From Oceanobacillus sp. HTM 045 (GTDB lineage: Bacteria > Pseudomonadota > Alphaproteobacteria > Rhodobacterales > Rhodobacteraceae): a DNA stretch of 64,000 bases. A model generated the notes under the pieces. The model was given only the letters and a program-made list of their open reading frames with translations, searched no databases and was not told the origin of the DNA. Each line of letters begins with the position of its first letter. Position 1 is the stretch's first letter. Where the stretch lies: positions 62,001-126,000 of the forward strand of contig WNWL01000006.1 in the NCBI GenBank assembly GCA_009733745.1, given 5' to 3'. Below, piece after piece: positions 41,888 to 51,161 of the stretch. Position numbers and translations under genes: made by a program.

Positions 41888-43075
41888 CTACTCCGCTGCA
41901 AGCTGGGCGGAGGGGTTTTCCTTGAGATACTGCATCGCCACCTGCGCGCCGCCCGACTCGTGCGGGACGCCGGCCTTGGCGAGGCCCATCTCGACGCCCG
42001 AGAGGGTCGCCATCAGCATCAGGTCGTTGAAGTCGCCGAGATGGCCGATGCGGAACACCCGGTCGGCCACCTTGGAGAGGCCGTTACCGAGCGACAGGTC
42101 GAAATTGCGGAGCGTGGTCGCGCGGAACGCATCGGCCGAATGGCCCTCGGGCATCATCACCGCGGTCAGCACGCCGCTCTCGTGGCCCTGCCGGGCGCAG
42201 AGCACATCGAGCCCCCAGGCGCGCACCGCGGCGCGGGTCGCCTTGCCGTGCCGCGCATGGCGGGCGAAGACGTTCTCCAGCCCCTCCTCGTGCAGCATGG
42301 CGACGGCCTCGATCAGGCCGTAGAGCATGTTGGTGGCGGGCGTGTAGGGAAAATAGCCGCGCTCGTTCGGGCCGCGCATCGCCTCCCAGTCCCAGTAGGA
42401 GCGTTTGCACTCGGCCGACTTCGCCGCCTCGCGCGCCTTCTCGCCGACCGCGTTGAAGGACAGGCCCGGCGGCAGCATGAGACCCTTCTGCGAGCCGCTC
42501 ACCGTGACGTCCACGCCCCATTCGTCGTGGCGGTAGTCGAGCGAGGCGAGGCCGGAGATAGTGTCCACCATCAGGAGCGCCGGGTGCCCCGCCGCGTCGA
42601 TGGCGCGGCGCACGTCCGGCACCTGGGTGACGGAGCCGGTGGAGGTCTCGTTGTGGACGACGCAGACCGCCTTGATCTCGTGCCCGCGGTCCTCGCGGAG
42701 CCGCGCTTCGATGGCGTCCGGGTCTGCCCCGCCGCGCCAGTCGCCGGGGATGAATTCGGGCACGAGGCCGAGCTTGCCGGCGAGCTCCATCCAGAGCGTC
42801 GCGAAATGCCCGGTCTCGTACATCAGCACCCGGTCGCCGGGCGACATGGTGTTGGCGAGCGCCGCCTCCCACGCGCCGGTGCCGGAGGACGGGTAGATCA
42901 CCACCTGCCCCTCGGTGCGGAAGATCGACCGCATCCCTTCCAGCGCCTTCAAGCCCACATCCGCGAAGGCGGGTCCGCGGTGATCCATCACGGGCATGTC
43001 GATCGCCCGCAGGATGCGGTCGGGCACGGCGCTGGGCCCCGGAATCTGCAGGAAGTGCCTGCCGGCAACGCGCAT
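41888..43075 (-). CDS. PLP-dependent glyoxylate-family aminotransferase
   Basis: The protein has 395 residues, a class V aminotransferase of the serine/alanine/aspartate-glyoxylate group. The PLP lysine is K197 in VTVSGSQKGLMLPPGL, with D171 and H141 (VVHNETSTGSV) in the usual places. It probably aminates glyoxylate or a related 2-oxoacid. The start has GGAGGACGAC directly before ATG 43075. It is the first gene of the minus-strand operon and divergent from the hydroxyacid dehydrogenase gene across the palindromic operator. It resembles BhcA, but no bhcBCD genes are here. Confidence 0.9.
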   Translation of the reverse strand: MRVAGRHFLQIPGPSAVPDRILRAIDMPVMDHRGPAFADVGLKALEGMRSIFRTEGQVVIYPSSGTGAWEAALANTMSPGDRVLMYETGHFATLWMELAGKLGLVPEFIPGDWRGGADPDAIEARLREDRGHEIKAVCVVHNETSTGSVTQVPDVRRAIDAAGHPALLMVDTISGLASLDYRHDEWGVDVTVSGSQKGLMLPPGLSFNAVGEKAREAAKSAECKRSYWDWEAMRGPNERGYFPYTPATNMLYGLIEAVAMLHEEGLENVFARHARHGKATRAAVRAWGLDVLCARQGHESGVLTAVMMPEGHSADAFRATTLRNFDLSLGNGLSKVADRVFRIGHLGDFNDLMLMATLSGVEMGLAKAGVPHESGGAQVAMQYLKENPSAQLAAE

Positions 43076-43127
43076 CGTCGTCCTCCCCCTCCCCGCCCTT
43101 GCCAGAGGGCCGGGGAAAAATTATGAG

Positions 43128-43141
43128 TTTTGTATACAAAA
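43128..43141. promoter_or_regulatory. perfect 14-bp palindrome TTTTGTATACAAAA, candidate GntR operator
   Basis: The palindrome lies in the 82-bp gap between the divergent aminotransferase and 2-hydroxyacid dehydrogenase genes, 17 bases before the latter's ATG. Its TTGTATACAA core is the usual form of a FadR/VanR-type GntR operator. A GntR protein with FCD domain is encoded at the end of the same plus-strand operon (46088). Confidence 0.75.
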
Positions 43142-43157
43142 GCAGGGGAGGTTTCGC

Positions 43158-46091
43158 ATGTCAATCGGGAGAAACGGCACCGAAAGCGCGCTGGCCGGCC
43201 GGCTGCGCGCCGCCGTCAAGGGCGCGGTGCTGTTCGACCGGTTCGACCGCGGGCGCTACGCGACGGATGCCTCGATCTACCAGGTGGAGCCCCTCGGCGT
43301 GGTCGTGCCGGAGAGCATCGACGACGTGATCGCGGCGATGGACGTGGCCCGCGACGCGGGCGTCGCCATCACCCCGCGCGGCGGCGGCACCTCGCAATGC
43401 GGGCAGACGGTCAACGAATCGATCGTGCTCGACCTCTCGAAGCACCTGAACCGGATCGTGGAGATCGACCCGGAGGCCCGCACCGCCACGGTGGAGCCGG
43501 GCGTGGTGCTCGACACGCTGAACGGCGAACTGAAGCGCCACGGGCTCTGGTACCCGGTGGACGTCTCGACCTCCTCGCGCGCGACGCTGGGGGGGATGAC
43601 CGCCAACAATTCCTGCGGCGCGCGGTCGATCCGTTACGGCACCTCGCGCGACAACGTCCACGCCATCGACGCGATCCTCGCGGACGGCACCCGCGCGACC
43701 TTCGGCGAGATCGACCCGGACGCGGCGCGGGGTTCCAACGCGCCCCCGGCGGACCTCGTGCGCGACCTCCTCGCGCTGGGCGCGCGCGAGCAGGACGAGA
43801 TCCGCGCCCGGTTCCCGAACGTGATCCGCCGGGTCGGCGGCTACAACATCGACGCGCTGCTGCCGGCGGAGCGGATCAACCTCGCGCACCTGCTGGTCGG
43901 CTCGGAGGGGACGCTGGCCTTCTCGGAGCGGATCACGCTGAAACTGTCGCCGCTGCCGTCGGAGAAGGTGCTCGGCATCTGCCATTTCCCCAGCTTCTAC
44001 GAGGCGATGGACGCCACCCAGCACATCGTGAAGCTGGAGCCGACCGCGGTGGAACTGTTCGACCGCAACATGATCGAGCTGTCGCGCGCGATCCCGATGT
44101 TCCGGCCCATCGTCGACCGCTTCGTGCGCGGCGAGCCGGAGGCGCTGCTGATGGTCGAGTTCGCGGAACCGGACGCGGCCGAGAACCTGCGCCGCCTCGC
44201 AGCACTCGGCGACCTGATGGCGGAGCTGGGCTTCCGCTGGGACGACCCCGGCAGGAAACCCGGCGGCGTGCTGGAGGCGATCGAGCCGGGTTTACAGAAG
44301 GACATCGTCGAGGTCCGCAAGCAGGGCCTCAACATCATGATGTCGATGCGGACGGCGGAGAAGCCGGTCTCCTTCATCGAGGACTGCTGCGTCGAGCTTC
44401 CCCATCTCGCCGAGTTCACCGACCGGCTGCGCGGGGTGTTCGCCAAGCACGGCACCGACGGCACCTTCTACGCCCATGCCTCGGTCGGCACGCTGCATGT
44501 GCGCCCGGTGCTGAACCTCAAGCAGGACCTCGGGGTGCGCCAGATGCGGGCCATCGCCGAGGAAACCTTCGACATGGTGCAGGAGTACAGGGGCTCGCAT
44601 TCCGGCGAGCACGGCGACGGGATCGTCCGCTCCGAGTTCCACGAGAAGATGTTCGGCGCGCGCATGGTGCGCAGCTTCGAGGAGGTGAAGGCCCGGCTGG
44701 ACCCGGAGGGCCTGTTCAACCCCGGCCGCATCGTCCACGCGCCGAAGATGGACGACCGGAGCCTGTTCCGCTACCGCCCCGGCTACGAGGTGCCCGAGCG
44801 GGAGACGGTGTTCGACTGGACCGGCCACATCGGCGCCGGGCGCGGGCTGCAGGGCGCGGTCGAGATGTGCAACAACAACGGCGCCTGCCGGAAGCTGGGC
44901 GACGGGGTGATGTGCCCCTCCTACCGGGTGACGCGGAACGAGCGCGACGTGACCCGCGGCCGGGCAAACACGCTGCGCCTCGCGATCTCGGGCCAGCTCG
45001 GGCCGGATGCGTTCACCTCGGACGAGATGGCCGAGACGCTGTCGCTCTGCGTCTCCTGCAAGGGCTGCCGGCGGGAATGCCCGACCGGCGTCGACATGGC
45101 GAAGATGAAGATCGAGGTGCAGGCCGCCCGCGCGAAGAAGAACGGGCTGCGGATGCGCGACCGGCTGGTCGGCTTCCTGCCGCGCTATGCGCCCTGGGCG
45201 CATCGGCTCGCGCCGCTGGCGAACCTGCGCGACAGCCTGCCGGGCGGGGCGTGGCTGAGCGAGAAGCTGGTCGGGCTGAGCGCGAGGCGCAGCCTGCCGC
45301 GCTGGGGCCGGAAATGGGCGCCGGAGCGGGCGGACGAGACGCCGGAGGTGATCCTCTTCGCCGACACGTTCAACCGCTACCACGAGCCCGCCAACCTCGC
45401 GGCGGCGGAGAAGGTGCTGCGCGCGGCGGGCCTTCGGGTCGGCCACGCGCTGCCGGAGACGGGCCGGCCGCTCTGCTGCGGGCGCACCTTCCTCTCGGTC
45501 GGCCTCGCGGAGGAGGCGAAGGCGGAGATGCGCCGGTCCATCGCCGCGCTGAAACCGGCCATCGAACGCGGCGCGGTCGTGGTCGGGCTGGAGCCGTCCT
45601 GCGTGCTGACCTTCCGGGACGAGGCGCCCGCGCTTCTCGGCGAGGAATGGACCGCGGAGATGGGCGAGCGGGTGATGCTGTTCGAGGAATACCTGGAGCG
45701 CGAGCTTGCCTCGGGCCGCGAACTGCCGCTCGGCCCGGTGGGGGCCGGGCGCGCGCTGCTGCACGGGCACTGCCACCAGAAGGCGTTCAACCTCGTCGGC
45801 CCGATCCAGCGGCTGCTGGGGCGGATCCCGGGCCTGAAGGTGGAGCCGATCCCATCCTCCTGCTGCGGCATGGCGGGGGCGTTCGGCTACCAGCGGGAGA
45901 CGGAGGAGATTTCCCGCCAGATGGGAGAGCTGAGCCTCCTGCCCCGCGTCCGCGCCGCCGGGGCGGACGACATCATCGTTGCGGACGGCACGTCCTGCCG
46001 CCACCAGATTGCCGACGGCACGGGCCGCACCGCCCGCCACGCCGTGCAGATTCTCGCCGAGAGCGCCATCGCCGGAGGAGCAGCGCCATGA
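43158..46091 (+). CDS. FAD and iron-sulfur 2-hydroxyacid dehydrogenase (GlcD/YdiJ-like)
   Basis: The protein has 977 residues. The N-terminal FAD_binding_4 domain (about 35-270, PRGGGTSQCGQTVN) and FAD-linked oxidase C domain (about 280-530, HSGEHGDG) are followed by an Fe-S region with CNNNGACRKL...MCPSY and CVSCKGCRRECPTG, then CCG-type cysteine motifs (LCCGRTFLS, SSCCGMAGAFGY) as in GlpC-like subunits. This long single-chain layout matches YdiJ-type D-2-hydroxyacid dehydrogenases. It should oxidise a 2-hydroxyacid to a 2-oxoacid and pass electrons to the quinone pool. The start has GGGGAGG upstream. Confidence 0.92.
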   Translation: MSIGRNGTESALAGRLRAAVKGAVLFDRFDRGRYATDASIYQVEPLGVVVPESIDDVIAAMDVARDAGVAITPRGGGTSQCGQTVNESIVLDLSKHLNRIVEIDPEARTATVEPGVVLDTLNGELKRHGLWYPVDVSTSSRATLGGMTANNSCGARSIRYGTSRDNVHAIDAILADGTRATFGEIDPDAARGSNAPPADLVRDLLALGAREQDEIRARFPNVIRRVGGYNIDALLPAERINLAHLLVGSEGTLAFSERITLKLSPLPSEKVLGICHFPSFYEAMDATQHIVKLEPTAVELFDRNMIELSRAIPMFRPIVDRFVRGEPEALLMVEFAEPDAAENLRRLAALGDLMAELGFRWDDPGRKPGGVLEAIEPGLQKDIVEVRKQGLNIMMSMRTAEKPVSFIEDCCVELPHLAEFTDRLRGVFAKHGTDGTFYAHASVGTLHVRPVLNLKQDLGVRQMRAIAEETFDMVQEYRGSHSGEHGDGIVRSEFHEKMFGARMVRSFEEVKARLDPEGLFNPGRIVHAPKMDDRSLFRYRPGYEVPERETVFDWTGHIGAGRGLQGAVEMCNNNGACRKLGDGVMCPSYRVTRNERDVTRGRANTLRLAISGQLGPDAFTSDEMAETLSLCVSCKGCRRECPTGVDMAKMKIEVQAARAKKNGLRMRDRLVGFLPRYAPWAHRLAPLANLRDSLPGGAWLSEKLVGLSARRSLPRWGRKWAPERADETPEVILFADTFNRYHEPANLAAAEKVLRAAGLRVGHALPETGRPLCCGRTFLSVGLAEEAKAEMRRSIAALKPAIERGAVVVGLEPSCVLTFRDEAPALLGEEWTAEMGERVMLFEEYLERELASGRELPLGPVGAGRALLHGHCHQKAFNLVGPIQRLLGRIPGLKVEPIPSSCCGMAGAFGYQRETEEISRQMGELSLLPRVRAAGADDIIVADGTSCRHQIADGTGRTARHAVQILAESAIAGGAAP

Positions 46092-46750
46092 ACGACCAGA
46101 GCTTCGCGATCGAGCGCCGCACCCTGCATGACGAGCTGGTCGACCGGCTCCGCGAGATGATCGTCACCGGGCAGCTCGCGCCCGGGGCCAAGATCCAGGA
46201 ACAGGCGCTGTGCGACGCCTTCGACGTGTCGCGCACGCCGATGCGCGAGGCACTGCGCAGCCTCTCGGCGGAGGGGCTGATCGAGCACGTCCCCCATCGC
46301 GGCGCGACCGTGAAGCCGATCACGCTGCAGGACCTTGAGGACGCCTTCCCCGTGATCGCCACGCTGGAGGGGCTGGCGGGAAGGATGGCGGCGGAGCGGA
46401 TCACCGACGACGAGATCGGCGAGGCGCGGCAGCTGCAGGACGACCTCGAGCGCCACTGCAAGGCCGAGGAACTGCCCGGCTACTTCGCCACCAACGAGCG
46501 CATCCACCGGCTGATCTGGCGCGTCGCCGCCAACCCGGTGCTGGAGCGGATGCTGCGCAGCCTCGACGGGCGGGTGCGGCAGGCGCGGTGCCTCGTCAAC
46601 CTCTCGCGCGAACGCTGGTGGGAGGCCGTGGACGAGCACCGCGAGATCCTGGGGCACCTCGCCCGGCGCGACGGCGACGCGGTCGAGGAGGCGCTGACGC
46701 GCCACATCGAGCACAAGCTCGCCGCGCTGCGGAAGCAGTACGCCGGCTGA
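46088..46750 (+). CDS. GntR-family regulator, FCD (FadR/VanR) subfamily
   Basis: The protein has 220 residues: an N-terminal GntR wHTH (about 10-75, LCDAFDVSRTPMREALRSL) and a C-terminal all-helical FCD domain (about 85-210) with the metal-binding His residues NERIHR, DEHREI and RHIEH. Its ATG overlaps the dehydrogenase stop as ATGA. It is the obvious repressor for the palindrome at 43128, controlling both operons, with a substrate-derived carboxylate as probable inducer. Confidence 0.94.
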   Translation: MNDQSFAIERRTLHDELVDRLREMIVTGQLAPGAKIQEQALCDAFDVSRTPMREALRSLSAEGLIEHVPHRGATVKPITLQDLEDAFPVIATLEGLAGRMAAERITDDEIGEARQLQDDLERHCKAEELPGYFATNERIHRLIWRVAANPVLERMLRSLDGRVRQARCLVNLSRERWWEAVDEHREILGHLARRDGDAVEEALTRHIEHKLAALRKQYAG

Positions 46751-46771
46751 GCCGGCCCCGCACCGCCCCGG

Positions 46772-47536
46772 TCAGATCTCGCCGATCGCCTCCAGCGATT
46801 CCGGCAGGATCTGCCCGCCGTCCACGATGATGGTCTGCCCGGTGATGTAGCCCGCCTCGTCGGAGGCGAAGAACAGCGCGGCGTTGCCGATGTCCTCCAC
46901 CGCGCCGAGCCGCTTGAGCGGGATCGAGGCGGCCATGGTCGCGAGGTAGTCCTCGCCGAGATCCTGCAGACCCTCGGTGTAGATGTTGCCCGGCATCACC
47001 GCGTTGATGGTGGTGTTGTAGCGCGACAGCTCCATCGCCGCGGTCTTGAGGAAGCCGAGCTGCCCCGCCTTCGACGCGCCGTAATGCGACCAGCCGGGGA
47101 AGCCCGTCACCGGCCCGGTGATGGAGGAGGTCAGCACCACCCTGCCCTTGCCCTGCTTCTCGAACTCGGGGATCGCCGCCTTCACGCAGAGGAACGCGCT
47201 CTTGAGGTTGGTGCGCATCACCCCGTCCCACTCGTCGGGGTCCATGTCGACCATCTTGGTCTGCGGGAAGGCGCCCGCGTTGGCGCAGAGGATGTCGAGC
47301 CCGCCGTAAGCCGCCACCGTCTCGGCCACCATGCGCTGCACGTCGCCCCAGTCGCCCACGTCGCCGGTGACGTATTTCGCGCCCAGCTCCTCCGCCGCCG
47401 CCTTGGCACTCTCCTCGCCGCGCGCGGCGATCATCACCTTCGCGCCCGCCTTCGCGAAGACCGAGGCGATCCCCTTGCCGATGCCCTTGGAGCCGCCTGT
47501 CACCAGCACGGTGCGATCCTTGATGGGTGTGAACAT
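46772..47536 (-). CDS. short-chain dehydrogenase/reductase (SDR)
   Basis: The protein has 254 residues: TGGSKGIGKG (13-22), catalytic S138, Y152 and K156 (HYGASKAG), and the C-terminal ITGQTIIVDGG. R39 after the second beta strand suggests NADP(H). ATG 47536 is preferred with AAGG 4 bases upstream. It is convergent with the GntR gene and divergent from the kinase gene. It may oxidise an alcohol in either neighbouring pathway; no specific substrate is inferable. Confidence 0.92.
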   Translation of the reverse strand: MFTPIKDRTVLVTGGSKGIGKGIASVFAKAGAKVMIAARGEESAKAAAEELGAKYVTGDVGDWGDVQRMVAETVAAYGGLDILCANAGAFPQTKMVDMDPDEWDGVMRTNLKSAFLCVKAAIPEFEKQGKGRVVLTSSITGPVTGFPGWSHYGASKAGQLGFLKTAAMELSRYNTTINAVMPGNIYTEGLQDLGEDYLATMAASIPLKRLGAVEDIGNAALFFASDEAGYITGQTIIVDGGQILPESLEAIGEI

Positions 47537-47661
47537 TGTGCCTTGCTTCCCTGTCCTGCTTGTTCCGGTTGGCGGGCGGCCATTTCGCACCCGCGTTGTT
47601 GCGCTGCACATGATTTTCCGTAGGCTTCCGGCGAGGCAAGTATTTTTATCGGGAGGCAACC

Positions 47662-48651
47662 TTGGGCGAGATGTACACGGACGCGTTCGTGGAGGAGCTG
47701 CGCCGCGGCGCGGAGGGCATCGCGGCGGGCTGGGGCCTGTCGCCGAAGACGCGGGTCAGCCTGCTGAACATCTCGGAAAACGCCACCTTCCGCGCCGACG
47801 ACCCGGAGGCGGAGGCGCCGCTGATCCTGCGGGTGCACCGCCCGAACTACCACAGCCGCGACGAGATCCGCTCCGAGCTGGCCTGGATCGACGCGCTCCG
47901 CGCCGAGGAGATCGCCCCGATTCCCGCCCCCGTGGAACTGGCCGGCGGCGGGCGCATCGCCACGATGGAAGCCGCGGGCGAGGCGCGCGACGTGGTGGCG
48001 TTCGAGTTCATGTCCGGCGCGGAACCGGCGCCGGGCGACGACCTCGCCGACGGCTTCCGCCAGCTCGGCGCGATCAGCGCGCGGCTCCACGCCCATGCCC
48101 GCGACTGGGAGAAACCGGCGGGCTTCACCCGCAAGACCTGGAGCTTCGACACCACCGTCGGCCCGACCCCGCACTGGGGCGACTGGCGCGCGGGGCTGGG
48201 CCTGACGGCGGACGGCAAGGCGGTGCTGGAGCGCGCCTGCGGGAAGCTTTCCGCCGACCTCGCCGCCTATGGCACCGGGCCGGACCGGTTCGGCCTGATC
48301 CATGCCGACCTGCGCCTCGCCAACCTGCTGGTGGATGGCGACCGGATCGGGCTGATCGACTTCGACGACTGCGGTTTCGGCTGGTTCGCCTTCGACTTCG
48401 CCGCCGCGATCAGCTTCCACGAGACCGACCCGTCGATCCCCGCGCTGACCGACGCCTGGGTGGAAGGCTATCGCGGCATCGCGCCGCTCGACGCGGAGAC
48501 CGAGGCGATGATCCCGACCTTCGTCATGCTCCGCCGCCTCCAGCTCACCGCCTGGATCGCCAGCCACAGCGAGACGGAGACGGCGCAGGAGATGGGCACC
48601 GCCTTCACCGACGGCACCGTCGCCATCGCCGAAGACTGGCTTTCGCGCTAG
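47662..48651 (+). CDS. APH-family kinase (amino-alcohol kinase-like)
   Basis: The protein has 329 residues. Kinase residues are H214, D216 and N221 in IHADLRLANLL and D233 in LIDFDDCGFGWF, as in aminoglycoside phosphotransferase and homoserine/hydroxylysine kinase families. The TTG at 47662 is chosen because GGGAGG lies 5 bases upstream; the ATG at 47671 would be 14 bases away. It is followed after 23 bases by a class III PLP enzyme of the phospho-lyase type, so it more likely phosphorylates an amino alcohol than an antibiotic. Confidence 0.87.
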   Translation: MGEMYTDAFVEELRRGAEGIAAGWGLSPKTRVSLLNISENATFRADDPEAEAPLILRVHRPNYHSRDEIRSELAWIDALRAEEIAPIPAPVELAGGGRIATMEAAGEARDVVAFEFMSGAEPAPGDDLADGFRQLGAISARLHAHARDWEKPAGFTRKTWSFDTTVGPTPHWGDWRAGLGLTADGKAVLERACGKLSADLAAYGTGPDRFGLIHADLRLANLLVDGDRIGLIDFDDCGFGWFAFDFAAAISFHETDPSIPALTDAWVEGYRGIAPLDAETEAMIPTFVMLRRLQLTAWIASHSETETAQEMGTAFTDGTVAIAEDWLSR

Positions 48652-48674
48652 GGTAAGGCACCAGGGTGAGACAC

Positions 48675-50012
48675 ATGGACGACACTGCCAGCGGCGCGCC
48701 GAAGGCCCGCCAGATCCTCGACATGAACGCCTACGACCCGAGCGCCTTCGACCCGGCCGAGGGCGTGGCCGACCCGTTGCTGGACCGCCGCCACAGGAAT
48801 TTCGGCGCGGCGTCCGTCCTGTTCTACGCCCGGCCCATCGAGATGGTGGCGGCACAAGGCGCGTGGATGACCGCGGCGGACGGGACGCGCTATCTCGACT
48901 TCTACAACAACGTCCCCTCGGTCGGGCATTCGCACCCGAAGGTGGTCGAGGCGGTCTCGCGCCAGATCGCCACGCTCAACACCAACACCCGCTACCTGAC
49001 GCAGGTGGTGGAGGACTATCTCGAGCGGCTGAAGGCGGTGCTGCCTGAGGCGCTCTCCAACGTGGTGCTGGCCTGCTCGGGCAGCGAGGCGAACGACCTC
49101 GCCATGCGCGTCGCGATGAAGGCCACCGGCAGGACCGGCTTCGTGGTGACCGAGACGGCCTATCACGGCAACACCCATCTCGTGACCTTCGCTTCGCCCT
49201 CGGCCTACAAGACCGGCGGGCCGCCGGACTTCATCGCCACGGTGCCCGCACCCGGCACGGCCGCGTTCGGCGAGGACATTTCGGGCGGTTTCGCCGGGGC
49301 GGTGCGCGCGGCCATCGCGGAACTGGAAGCGCGCGGCTGCGGCTTCGCCGGGCTGATCTGCGACTCGATCTTCTCCAGCGACGGCATCTTCGCCGACCCG
49401 CCGGGCTTCCTCGCCGCGGCGGTCGAGGCGGCGCGGGAGGCGGGCGGGGTCTTCATCGGCGACGAGGTCCAGCCCGGCTTCGGGCGCACCGGCGACGCCT
49501 TCTGGGGCTTCGCGCGACACGGCGTGGTGCCGGACATGGTGACGATGGGCAAGCCGATGGGGAACGGCTTCCCCATGTCCGGCATGGCCGTGCGGCCGGA
49601 CCTGCTCGACGCCTTCTGCGCCGAGACCGGCTATTTCAACACCTTTGGCGGCAACCCCGTCGCCGCCGCGGCGGGCCGCGCGGTGCTCGACGTGATCGCG
49701 GAGGAAGGGCTGCAGGAGAACGCCGCCACGGTCGGCGCGCATCTCCGCGCCCGGCTGGAGGGCATCGGCGACGAACGCATCTCCGCCATCCGCGGCGCGG
49801 GGCTCTTCATCGGGGTGGATCTCTCCACCGATGGCAGCCCCGACCCGGCGCTGGCGGGACGGGTGATCAACGGGCTGAAGGCGCGCGGCGTGCTGATCGG
49901 CGCGGCGGGCAAGTACGGGCACACCCTGAAGGTCCGCCCGCCGCTCTGCCTGTCGGCATCGGAGGCCGACCGCTTCGCGGACGCGCTGGCGGAGACGCTG
50001 GCAGAAGCCTGA
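48675..50012 (+). CDS. class III PLP enzyme, probable phospho-lyase (ETNPPL/PHYKPL-like)
   Basis: The protein has 445 residues, a fold-type I class III aminotransferase-like protein. The PLP lysine is K293 in TMGKPMGNGFPMSG, with D263 and Q266 in GDEVQPGFGRTG. The GKPMGNG motif is the hallmark of the ethanolamine-phosphate and 5-phosphohydroxylysine phospho-lyase branch, which eliminates phosphate and ammonia to give an aldehyde. ATG 48675 is used; GTG 48666 is possible. Together with the kinase upstream it would degrade an amino alcohol. The pairing supports lyase activity but does not prove it. Confidence 0.88.
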   Translation: MDDTASGAPKARQILDMNAYDPSAFDPAEGVADPLLDRRHRNFGAASVLFYARPIEMVAAQGAWMTAADGTRYLDFYNNVPSVGHSHPKVVEAVSRQIATLNTNTRYLTQVVEDYLERLKAVLPEALSNVVLACSGSEANDLAMRVAMKATGRTGFVVTETAYHGNTHLVTFASPSAYKTGGPPDFIATVPAPGTAAFGEDISGGFAGAVRAAIAELEARGCGFAGLICDSIFSSDGIFADPPGFLAAAVEAAREAGGVFIGDEVQPGFGRTGDAFWGFARHGVVPDMVTMGKPMGNGFPMSGMAVRPDLLDAFCAETGYFNTFGGNPVAAAAGRAVLDVIAEEGLQENAATVGAHLRARLEGIGDERISAIRGAGLFIGVDLSTDGSPDPALAGRVINGLKARGVLIGAAGKYGHTLKVRPPLCLSASEADRFADALAETLAEA

Positions 50013-50015
50013 GCC

Positions 50016-51161
50016 CTAGCGGCTCACGAACTCGATCGGGATCGCGAAGCTGAAGGTCGCGCCGGACAGCTCAGGCGGCGCGGCGGGAAAGCGCCCCACG
50101 GCCTTCGCCGCGTCCAGCGCCGCGTCGTCCAGCGCGTTCACGCCCGAGCCGGTGCGGATGCTCGCGCCGAGCAATGCCCCGGAGCGGTCGAGCTGGATCA
50201 CGATCACCACCCGGCCGTCGCGCCCGCGCGCGCGGCGGGGGTAGCGCTTCTGCCGCTCGATGGCGCTGCGCACCGCGCCGGCATAGCTCGCCTTCGCCGC
50301 GGCGATGTCATCGGCCGAGAAGGCCGCCGTGGTCGCCGCCGCGGTGCCCGACCCGGAAGAACCCGTGCCGCTGCCCGGCGCGGAACCGCCGGAGGATGAT
50401 GGAGCCGGCGCGCCCGCGGCACCCGCCGTCTCCGCCGTGCGCGGCTCCGCCGGGGTTTCCGGTGCAGGCTCGGGCGCGGTTTCGGGCGCTGGCTTCGGCT
50501 CCGCGCGGCGCACCGGTGCCGCGGTGGGTTCCGGCACGGGATCGGCTCGCCGCACCGGGGCGGCGGTGGGTTCCGGCCGGTCCGGGCGCACCGGCGGCGC
50601 GGCGCTTTCCGTGGGCGCTGCGGTCTCCTCTTCCACCGGGGGCGGGGCCTCCGGGATGTCGATCTCGGGCGGCGCCACCGGGGCGGGCGCAACCAGCATC
50701 GGCGCATCGGGCGCGCGCATGGCGAGGTCCATTTCCGGCGGCGCGATCGACGGATCGGCAGGCGCGTCCGGCTCGGCCAGCGCAACCGGCGCGGGCCCCG
50801 GCGGGTCCACCGGCTCGGGCGCTTCGAGCACCGGCGCGATCCCCGGCGCATCGAGCAGCGGCGGCGCGGAGGGGCGCGCGGCCATGCGCACGGGCTCCGC
50901 CGGCCGGTCCGGCGCGGGCGCCGGCGGCGCGGCATCCACGGCCTCCGGTTCCGGCGCCAGCGCGTCCGCCTCCGGCAGTTCCGGCTCGCTCTCCCATTCG
51001 GAGACCAGCGCGTCGAGGTCGCCCACGCTCACGGCATAGGCGGCACCGCCCGCCGCGCCCTCGACCGCGCCGCCCTCGTCCGCGGGCAAGCGCGCGAGCA
51101 CGACGACATGCACCGCGACGGCGACCCCGAGGAACCCGGCGAATTCGAACGCCCCCCTCAT
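50016..51161 (-). CDS. tonB: TonB-like energy transducer of the haem locus
   Basis: The protein has 381 residues. One N-terminal membrane helix (about 7-25, with a His), a long Pro/Ala/Glu-rich periplasmic spacer (about 60-275) and a C-terminal TonB domain (about 285-380, YPRRARGRDGRVVIVIQLDR). It should transmit proton-motive force to the haem receptor. The spacer is longer than in typical TonB. Its ATG overlaps the first exbD stop as ATGA. Confidence 0.92.
   Translation of the reverse strand: MRGAFEFAGFLGVAVAVHVVVLARLPADEGGAVEGAAGGAAYAVSVGDLDALVSEWESEPELPEADALAPEPEAVDAAPPAPAPDRPAEPVRMAARPSAPPLLDAPGIAPVLEAPEPVDPPGPAPVALAEPDAPADPSIAPPEMDLAMRAPDAPMLVAPAPVAPPEIDIPEAPPPVEEETAAPTESAAPPVRPDRPEPTAAPVRRADPVPEPTAAPVRRAEPKPAPETAPEPAPETPAEPRTAETAGAAGAPAPSSSGGSAPGSGTGSSGSGTAAATTAAFSADDIAAAKASYAGAVRSAIERQKRYPRRARGRDGRVVIVIQLDRSGALLGASIRTGSGVNALDDAALDAAKAVGRFPAAPPELSGATFSFAIPIEFVSR

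Noticed and set aside
41888-43075. BhcA of the beta-hydroxyaspartate cycle
   Set aside because: The aminotransferase is of the same family, but no beta-hydroxyaspartate aldolase, dehydratase or iminosuccinate reductase genes are present in the window.
38858-43126. 1,422-codon plus-strand open frame across the TRAP/CoA operon
   Set aside because: It is antisense to six well-supported genes and its translation is Asp/His/Arg-rich without any recognisable fold.
47662-48651. Aminoglycoside resistance gene
   Set aside because: The APH fold alone does not show this; the neighbouring phospho-lyase-type gene favours a catabolic amino-alcohol kinase.
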